Source: Xanthomonas arboricola
GTDB taxonomy: Bacteria > Pseudomonadota > Gammaproteobacteria > Xanthomonadales > Xanthomonadaceae
Assembly (NCBI RefSeq): GCF_002940665.1
Contig: NZ_MIGY01000002.1
Coordinates: 764,682 to 828,681 of the forward strand
Direction: 5' to 3'
Length of the DNA: 64,000 nucleotides
The translations under genes were made by a program, and so were the position numbers. Of this stretch, positions 58,900 to 64,000 are shown in pieces (position 1 is the stretch's first letter; each line of letters begins with the position of its first letter). Below the pieces are notes generated by a model, which had not been told where the DNA came from, did not search any database, and saw only the letters and a list, made by a program, of their open reading frames with translations.

Positions 58900-60378
58900 T
58901 CAGCGCGTCATCGACGGACCAGCCTGGCTGACGGCTTGCTGGGACTGCTCGAGCGCCTGCTGCTGTTCGCGCGCCTGAGCCTGAGTCTGGTTGATTGCCT
59001 GCAGGCGATCGAACGACTGGGTCTCTGGTGTCTGCACGGCGTCCATGGTCGACATATGGGCACGCTGGTGAGCCGGGTCGTTGAGGGCGCCCTGCACGAC
59101 GAAGACCTTCTCGCCGCCCGCCAGCTGAGCCGTTGGGTTGTTGAGCACCACATGATCCACCCGCGACAACCCTTCCTCTTTTGCCAGCGCAAGCAGGCTA
59201 GCTGTCATGCGCTCGCTCGATGCATCCCACTGCCTGCCATGTGCGCTATCGAGCTTTTGCACCCCGGCTCTGATCTGCTGGTATAGCGGGTGATCCGCAT
59301 GGCCTGGGTCTGACGGAAGACGCTGAGCTGAGGTCCCTTGCAATTGGGATTCACTTGCACGGAGCTCCTGCCCCAGTTCTTGTGCAGAGATCGGCGAGAC
59401 ATGCAGATGAGTGTTCTTGCTGTGCTGGAACAAGCCCGGCGTCGGGGGCTGGGTGCTGCTATCCAGGTAAGGCATCGGGCGCGTATTGCTGCCCAGATCA
59501 ATACCATTGCGCTCGAGTATTTCTTCTTTCAATCCCAGACGTCGCATATCCAGAATCATCGGCTGTTCTGGCTCTCCGGGCTTTTGCTTGTTGTAGTGGC
59601 GCTCGTAGATGGCAGCTGTTGCAACTACCCACGGGCCGTAGTGATTGGCATAGTCGGACTGACCCGTATAGCCGATGCGAGTGCTCTTGGCGTCCTTGTC
59701 GAAGAAGTTTGCACCCGTCGCCTCGACGTTGGCAGGAGTGACGGGCATCGTCATATCTGCGTTCAAGGTAAGGTTGGACTTGAGCGCGTAATTGAATTGC
59801 GGCATTCCGCCAGTTCGATCAATGAAGTCGTGCATACGGCCGGGTGCTTCCCGAAAGATATCTTCCAGGGAGGCATCCGGCTTTGCTTGCTTTACCCTGC
59901 TGACGATTGCATTCCAGCCTGAAATTTCTGCGCTTGCTTCATCTACACGGTTGCTTGATAAAACCTTCTCCGCTGCGTCCGAATAATCGTGCGTGGTCTT
60001 GGCTATCTGCACCGCCGCGGTTTCGAACGCCTTACGGGAAGCAGCTGCAGTTGGGCTGTACATGGCGTGCTGCAGTTCATGCCCCAGCACAAACGTCATG
60101 TCACCGGAATCAAGCAACTTGCCACCATGCCCATTGGAAAGCCTGGACAGCGGCAGCCGGATGGAATTCTCATCCGGCGTGAACGTCCCGCCTGCATTCG
60201 GATCAGTCAGAGGTTTTAGACTGAGTACGCGTTGCTTGGCAACCGCATCATTGAATTGGTCAAGCAGAACCGGCGATGCGGCAAGCACACCCTGTAGATT
60301 GGTGACATGTTCGGTGGTGACGCCCAGCTGGCGCCCGAAGTCGTCAACAATAGGTTGCGCCTGTGGACTCAATGGCAT
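58900..60378 (-). CDS. Putative type IV secretion effector (X-Tfe) with HExxH metallopeptidase motif
   Basis: 492 residues. The ATG at 60378 is preferred because AAGGAA lies seven bases upstream on this strand; an in-frame start at 60411 would overlap the upstream gene. N-terminal region: zinc-type motif HELQH (residues 100-104, in FVLGHELQHAM), with candidate third ligands Glu147 or Glu151 in VDEASAEISGW. The C-terminal region (about 362-492) is an XVIPCD, the signal that binds VirD4 in the Xanthomonas bacteria-killing type IV system: HPLYQQIR, GLSRVDHVVL, KVFVVQGALNDPAHQRAHM, then a Gln-rich tail. Downstream of its likely immunity gene. Confidence 0.82.
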   Translation of the reverse strand: MPLSPQAQPIVDDFGRQLGVTTEHVTNLQGVLAASPVLLDQFNDAVAKQRVLSLKPLTDPNAGGTFTPDENSIRLPLSRLSNGHGGKLLDSGDMTFVLGHELQHAMYSPTAAASRKAFETAAVQIAKTTHDYSDAAEKVLSSNRVDEASAEISGWNAIVSRVKQAKPDASLEDIFREAPGRMHDFIDRTGGMPQFNYALKSNLTLNADMTMPVTPANVEATGANFFDKDAKSTRIGYTGQSDYANHYGPWVVATAAIYERHYNKQKPGEPEQPMILDMRRLGLKEEILERNGIDLGSNTRPMPYLDSSTQPPTPGLFQHSKNTHLHVSPISAQELGQELRASESQLQGTSAQRLPSDPGHADHPLYQQIRAGVQKLDSAHGRQWDASSERMTASLLALAKEEGLSRVDHVVLNNPTAQLAGGEKVFVVQGALNDPAHQRAHMSTMDAVQTPETQSFDRLQAINQTQAQAREQQQALEQSQQAVSQAGPSMTR

Positions 60379-60392
60379 GACCGTTCCTTGGA

Positions 60393-61031
60393 TTAACGAA
60401 TGTAGATCCATTCAACACAGTGGTGCTCCACCCGCTCCTGTGGCGCATCGGCCTCGCCTCGTGGAAACACCTCCACGCGCATGCCCGGGCGGCTGAAGAA
60501 GTCACTCATCCATCGCCCGTCTTCCACCATGTTGCGTTGACGTACAAACCCGATGTTTTCCAGCTTCTTGGTAAACGTATCGAAATCTATCCCGCAGATC
60601 TCCGTCATGGACGGGGAAGCACCCGCTTGCGCTGGAATAAAAGTGAACTCGAACCAACGCCCCGCAGTAGGCGTCTGGTCCATGCCAAAGCTGTAACCCC
60701 ACTCACTGGTAAGCGGAGCACTGGCGCCATAACGCTTGGGATCAGCTGCCGCACGCGTCACCGGAACCCCCATTTTTGACTGCAGGTAGTCAGGTGTCAG
60801 ATCGTCCAGTCCATCAATAGCTTGAATCAATGCAAGCATGCGGGTGAGCGCATCCTCTGCCGTTCGTATCGGCCCACTGGGTTCACTGCCAGCGGGAGGG
60901 ACTGCGGATTCGGATGAGGAACGCATGGCAGATGTCTCCGTGACGGTTGCCGCGGCTGGGGTGGCCGACGTGTGGGCGCATGCGCCCAGAGCGAGGGTGG
61001 CGAGCAAGGCGTAGAGGGGGCGCGCGATCAT
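60393..61031 (-). CDS. Putative immunity lipoprotein (X-Tfi) for the adjacent effector
   Basis: 212 residues from the ATG at 61031; a longer frame from 61097 has no signal-peptide logic. N-terminus MIARPLYALLATLALGACAH is a lipoprotein signal with lipobox LGAC (Cys18). A Ser/Pro/Ala-rich spacer precedes a globular domain with two Cys (TEICGIDFD and VEHHCVEW). No known enzyme motif. A lipoprotein gene just before the effector, 14 bp apart, is the usual order of immunity-effector pairs; the pairing is inferred from position. Confidence 0.7.
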   Translation of the reverse strand: MIARPLYALLATLALGACAHTSATPAAATVTETSAMRSSSESAVPPAGSEPSGPIRTAEDALTRMLALIQAIDGLDDLTPDYLQSKMGVPVTRAAADPKRYGASAPLTSEWGYSFGMDQTPTAGRWFEFTFIPAQAGASPSMTEICGIDFDTFTKKLENIGFVRQRNMVEDGRWMSDFFSRPGMRVEVFPRGEADAPQERVEHHCVEWIYIR

Positions 61032-61117
61032 GAAGCGTCCGTTGTGCGCTGGTGTGGCTGCGACGCTAGTGGCATCCGGCACCGAGGTCAATCGCAAGGC
61101 TTATGGCAGCCGCCGCA

Positions 61118-61534
61118 TCATCGCCGCACGCTACGCGCCCTGGCCGGCGCCTCCGCCGGCGGCAACACCTCCATCAGCAGCTGCCCCGCGCTGGCGGTGA
61201 TGCGCAGCTTGGTGCCGATGGCAAAGCCCAGTTGTTCTAGCCATAGGCCGCTGAGGCGGACGTGGGGCACGTGCTGGTCGCCGGCGTGGTCGTGGGCGCC
61301 GGGGTAATGGGTGTAGCTGACGGTGCATTGGCGCGGGCGGCGGGCGCGGCGGGGCGCGCGTAGCGTGCCGGGGCCTTGCGGGGAGGCGTCCGGGTCGGGT
61401 GGCAGCATCGGTGGCAGCTTGGTGCGGTCGGGTTCCACAACGACCCACTGCACCCGCTTGGGCGGTGTGGGGCGCGTACGCGTGCGGGTGGGCCGTGCGC
61501 TGGCAGTTGCCGTGGGTGGGCGGCGGCGCGTCAT
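61118..61534 (-). CDS. SymE-like type I toxin-family protein
   Basis: 138 residues from the ATG at 61534 (ATGA overlap with the upstream small gene). The N-terminal 70 residues are Arg/Pro/Thr-rich and basic. The C-terminal part (about 75-125) has the SymE/AbrB-like fold pattern: HVPHVRLSGLWLEQLGFAIG then TKLRITASAGQLLMEVLP. SymE of E. coli is an SOS-induced RNA-targeting toxin; activity here is not shown. Oddity: the basic extension is absent from E. coli SymE. Confidence 0.72.
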   Translation of the reverse strand: MTRRRPPTATASARPTRTRTRPTPPKRVQWVVVEPDRTKLPPMLPPDPDASPQGPGTLRAPRRARRPRQCTVSYTHYPGAHDHAGDQHVPHVRLSGLWLEQLGFAIGTKLRITASAGQLLMEVLPPAEAPARARSVRR

Positions 61535-61797
61535 GGCGCCTCCGGCTGGTGGCGGGTGATGGATGCGGCAAAGCACTGCTGCAACCCCACCGTCGTGCGT
61601 GCGACCCGGCGGCGCGAGGTGTGCGGCAACACACCGGGCTGGCGACTCAGCGGATGCGCGGGATGCTCGCTCGCCGGCTCAACAGCCGCGCGTGCGAGCC
61701 GGTGCAGCACCTCGCCCACATCCCAACGTAGGCGGTGAGCGGTGATTGGCAACAGATCAACCGGCACAGATGCCGGCAGGGATGGTGCGGTAGACAT
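61531..61797 (-). CDS. Small protein encoded upstream of the SymE-like gene
   Basis: 88 residues from the ATG at 61797, preceded by AGGAGG eight bases upstream. Sequence begins MSTAPSLPASVPVDLLPITA and is followed by a helical, Arg/His-rich region. No family recognised. ATGA overlap with the toxin-like gene, so the two form one transcription unit. It could be an antitoxin or a partner; the function is unknown. Confidence 0.65.
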   Translation of the reverse strand: MSTAPSLPASVPVDLLPITAHRLRWDVGEVLHRLARAAVEPASEHPAHPLSRQPGVLPHTSRRRVARTTVGLQQCFAASITRHQPEAP

Positions 61798-62060
61798 GGC
61801 AACGCCCTCCTGGAACAACCCAAGAACCGCCGCCAACGGCGACGGGATGTCGGGAGGTTCGAAACCGCACGTAGCCGGCGGGCATATTCCCCTTGCGGGT
61901 GTTGTATTAGCCGCCCTCCCGACGCAGGCATTGCGTCGGCTTGTACCTGCAGGATGCAGGCACAAAAAACCCACCGGTTTGACGGAGGTGGGTACCGCTA
62001 CGTGAGGAGTTTCGACGCTCCTTGGGACTAGATTGCAAGTACACGGTCTGGCGTGTCAAT
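61798..62060 (-). ncRNA. Structured leader RNA of the small-gene/SymE-like unit
   Basis: On the minus strand, from a TTGACA box (62054-62059) to the AGGAGG of the 88-residue gene, I see four paired elements in a row. They are AGGAG/CTCCT, the ACCCACC/GGTGGGT terminator with a T6 run, CCTGCA/TGCAGG plus GACGCA/TGCGTC, and a long stem GTCGGGAGG/CCTCCCGAC (61849-61857 with 61915-61923). Such order suggests an attenuator or riboregulator. Promoter and folding are inferred by eye. Confidence 0.5.
61963..61993 (-). terminator. Terminator within the leader (minus strand)
   Basis: ACCCACC, 11-base loop, GGTGGGT, then TTTTTT reading on the minus strand. It lies upstream of, not after, the coding genes, which fits attenuation. 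Confidence 0.7.
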
Positions 62061-62212
62061 ACACGCTGACGGGTCTCGCGCGGCTATGTGCGCCGTTGGC
62101 GCAGTTCCATACGGGCCACGCAAGCCGAGCGCCGTTGCCTGATAAGTGCACCTGACCCCATTACGCCCAAGCAGCTTCTTCAAATTACGGGTATGAGCTT
62201 CCATGTGATCTC
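62061..62212. other. Gap between the leader and the Abi_C fragment
   Basis: About 150 bases. I see no gene here and no clear terminator for the Abi_C remnant. Confidence 0.4.
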
Positions 62213-62656
62213 TTATTTCTCAGCGCTTCGTGCGCGCCATGTTTCAATAATGAAAAGACAAAGGGAGTGCGCCGCATGCACAACTAAGCGTGCATGTCGT
62301 GGTGCAACTTTGTAGGTTCTCTTGTGCTGACCATGAGCGCTGCCAGCATGGGTTCTGAACGCACCAAGTCCATCAACGATAGAGCTGAGACCACTGAGCA
62401 CGCGCTTCAAATCATCGTCCTCGACACGATCGGGTGACAGCTTCAAGTGCTTAGAGACTGCCTGCCACAGCGGCTTAACCGTTTGGACGCTGGAAAGATC
62501 CAGCTTCTCTACTGCGATGTAGTGCTTGCAGAGCGCCTCAACGATGGCACAGGCTGCTGTTACGGCTCCTGGCGGGTCCGAATCGATGAAGCGGTTTGCT
62601 CGGCTGAACTCATCTTCGATCTCAGCAACAGAGAATTCTTTGAGGGCTTCGCCTAA
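62213..62656 (-). pseudogene. 3' part of an Abi_C-type abortive-infection gene, split by an IS
   Basis: About 147 residues of real coding sequence, from the TTA codon at the IS junction to the stop at 62213. Helical domain with AVTAACAIVEALCKHYIAVE and the conserved RTHAGSAHGQ block seen in the C-terminal domain of abortive-infection family proteins. The apparent TTG start at 62689 lies inside the IS end, and an in-frame stop precedes it. If the IS and one CTAA copy are removed, the frame continues without a stop into 63962-64000. Base composition is less GC-rich than the flagellar genes. Confidence 0.75.
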
Positions 62657-63957
62657 CAGGCTGCTGAAATACCAGTCGCGACGAAGCAATCATCGGCCAA
62701 CGTGTGAGCCAGCAACTGCGATGCTGATCGCTTCGTATTGAAATCGACGTTCCCAGTGCTCGCACTGCACTGCATGAGGGACTCCAAACGCCCGATTCAT
62801 GCCGCTTTCCCAGATTGCAGGCACACCTGTCCCAAGGTCCGCATTCGCACCAGGTTGTAGGCCGCCATGTTCAACACGAACATCTGGTCCACCTTCTCCA
62901 GCCCACGCACCATCGCCTGGCGAATGCGCCCGATCGACTTGGCCCAACCGAACCCCTGTTCGATCAGCTTGCGCTTGCGTTGCGAGACCGCGTACCCATC
63001 ACTGGCCGCAATCTCCTCCGCAACCGCAGAGCGGCGACCGGAGGTGTTCTGCGCCACATGCGGGACGACTCGCATTTCCTGCAGCGCCTCGATGAACTCG
63101 GCCGCGTCGTAAGCCTTGTCCGCGCCCGCCGTCACCTCCGCGTCCTCCGCCGCCGCCTGGCGCGCGTCGCCCAGCATCGCCTTGGCCGCCTCGCGCTCGG
63201 CGTAGCCATCGGCGCGCGTCACCCGCGCATTGGCGATCAGTCCATGCCGGTTGTCGCTCAACGTGTGCCCGATGTAGCGCAGTTCGCTTGCCGTGTTGCC
63301 CTTGCGGTACAGGCGCGCATCGGGATCGGTCGTGGACGCATGCGTCTCATTGCTGCGCTTGCGGCCCTTGAAGTCGCTGCCGTCCTCGTCGTCCCCGTCC
63401 TTGCGCACGAAACTCTTGTGGCCCGCCCACGCCTGGATCAGGGTTCCGTCCACGCTGAAGTGCTCACCCGACAGCCAGCCCCGATCATCGGCCATCGCCA
63501 CCACCTCGTTGAACAGGGCGACCACCGCATCGTGCTTGATCAACCGCTCCCGGTTCTTGCTGAACACTGTCGGCACCCACACCGCATCGTCCATCGACAA
63601 CCCGATGAACCAGCGATACAGCAGGTTGTACTGCACCTGCTCCATCAACTGCCGTTCCGAACGGATGCTGTAGAACACCTGCAGCAGCATCGCCCGCAGC
63701 AGCTTCTCCGGCGCGATGCTCGGCCGGCCGCCTTTGGCGTCGGCGGCATACATCTGGGTGAAAAGCCCATCCAGCCTGATCAGCGCTTCGTTGACCATCC
63801 CCCGAACTAGGCGCAGCGGGTGATCGGCGGGCACGAAGTCCTCCAGACGCTTCACCGTGAACAATTGCTCCATGAAAACGTCGGTTCCGCGCATGAAGGG
63901 GCATCCGTTGGGTCGTACCGAATAGTCTATCGAGGTGGGCGGTATTTCAGCAGCCTG
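62657..63957 (-). mobile_element. IS5-group insertion sequence, 1301 bp
   Basis: Ends are perfect 17-bp inverted repeats CAGGCTGCTGAAATACC (left at 62657, right reversed ending at 63957). Flanked on both sides by CTAA (62653-62656 and 63958-63961), a 4-bp duplication fitting the YTAR target of the IS5 group. Contains one transposase gene on the minus strand. The element looks intact and was inserted into a defence gene. Confidence 0.92.
62797..63894 (-). CDS. IS5-group transposase
   Basis: 365 residues. DDE catalytic residues: Asp in FSVDGTLIQAWAGH, Asp in AGADKAYDAAEF, Glu in KLIEQGFGWAKSIGRI. N-terminal LVRGMVNEALIRLDGLF and RPSIAPEKLLRAMLLQ are typical of this group in Xanthomonas. The frame is complete. 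A second ATG seven codons in (63873) is an alternative start. Confidence 0.93.
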   Translation of the reverse strand: MRGTDVFMEQLFTVKRLEDFVPADHPLRLVRGMVNEALIRLDGLFTQMYAADAKGGRPSIAPEKLLRAMLLQVFYSIRSERQLMEQVQYNLLYRWFIGLSMDDAVWVPTVFSKNRERLIKHDAVVALFNEVVAMADDRGWLSGEHFSVDGTLIQAWAGHKSFVRKDGDDEDGSDFKGRKRSNETHASTTDPDARLYRKGNTASELRYIGHTLSDNRHGLIANARVTRADGYAEREAAKAMLGDARQAAAEDAEVTAGADKAYDAAEFIEALQEMRVVPHVAQNTSGRRSAVAEEIAASDGYAVSQRKRKLIEQGFGWAKSIGRIRQAMVRGLEKVDQMFVLNMAAYNLVRMRTLGQVCLQSGKAA

Positions 63958-64000
63958 CTAAGGCCTTGCTTGGTGCTGTGACACTCGTAGCACCATAGAT
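63958..64000 (-). pseudogene. 5' side of the split Abi_C gene (runs off the window)
   Basis: On the minus strand, bases 64000-63962 read as 13 open codons (IYGATSVTAPSKA) in the frame that continues LGEALKEFSVAEIE on the other side of the IS. The start of the gene lies beyond the window. Confidence 0.6.

Noticed and set aside
62657..62689. TTG start at 62689 for the Abi_C fragment
   Set aside because: The first eleven codons are encoded by the IS inverted repeat region and a stop precedes them in frame; the true N-terminus is on the other side of the IS.
62690..62947. 85-residue minus-strand frame near the IS end
   Set aside because: It lies within the IS between the transposase stop and the inverted repeat and partly overlaps the transposase frame; it is a by-product of the element.

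Overview
The window is a Xanthomonas-type chromosome (Gammaproteobacteria, Lysobacterales). The evidence is high GC, near-continuous plus-strand flagellar operons, the rpoN2-vemR-fleQ regulator block known from Xanthomonas, GTAG-type palindromic repeats, and a type IV secretion effector with the Xanthomonas C-terminal Q-rich domain. Species cannot be fixed from the sequence alone.

Layout. 1-6838: end of the flgG operon (flgG partial, flgHIJ) and the hook-filament junction genes flgKL. 6930-11379: flagellin fliC with a textbook sigma-28 promoter, then fliD, fliS, a FliT-like small gene and a PilZ-type gene. 11449-15572: an orphan NarL-type response regulator, then rpoN2, vemR and fleQ, the top of the flagellar hierarchy. 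15602-27162: a ten-gene cluster led by a sigma-54 promoter (aminotransferase, ACP, KAS III, two SDRs, two hexapeptide acyltransferases, a Rieske oxygenase, an FkbM methyltransferase and a 1187-residue glycosyltransferase). It matches the content of the flagellin glycosylation island described in X. oryzae as I recall it. 27163-28180: about 1 kb without a gene, carrying degenerate palindromic repeats. 28181-39576: fliEFGHIJK, fliLMNOP and fliQR, each block with its own sigma-54 promoter. 39697-48330: three cyclic-di-GMP genes (two tandem beta-propeller/GGDEF paralogues and one MHYT-GGDEF-EAL protein). 48605-58650: flhBA, a 112-bp tandem repeat array, flhF-fleN-fliA, then cheY-cheZ-cheA.

From about 58.7 kb the content changes to accessory genes on the minus strand. 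They are a lipoprotein plus metallopeptidase-like effector pair (type IV secretion effector/immunity), a small gene with a SymE-like toxin behind a structured leader, and an Abi_C-type defence gene split by an IS5-group element. The IS has clear ends: 17-bp inverted repeats, a CTAA target duplication, and a reading frame that closes across the site once the IS is removed.

How it works together. FleQ and RpoN2 should switch on the class with TGGCAC-N5-TTGC promoters. I see candidates before fliD, the glycosylation island, fliE, fliL, fliQ, flhB and flhF. FliA should then drive fliC, fliD, fliS and probably the two propeller-GGDEF genes, whose upstream regions carry sigma-28-like boxes. A sigma-28 box also lies inside the end of flhF, just before fleN-fliA, and would allow FliA autoregulation. 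PilZ, VemR and the GGDEF/EAL proteins link motility to cyclic-di-GMP and virulence signalling.
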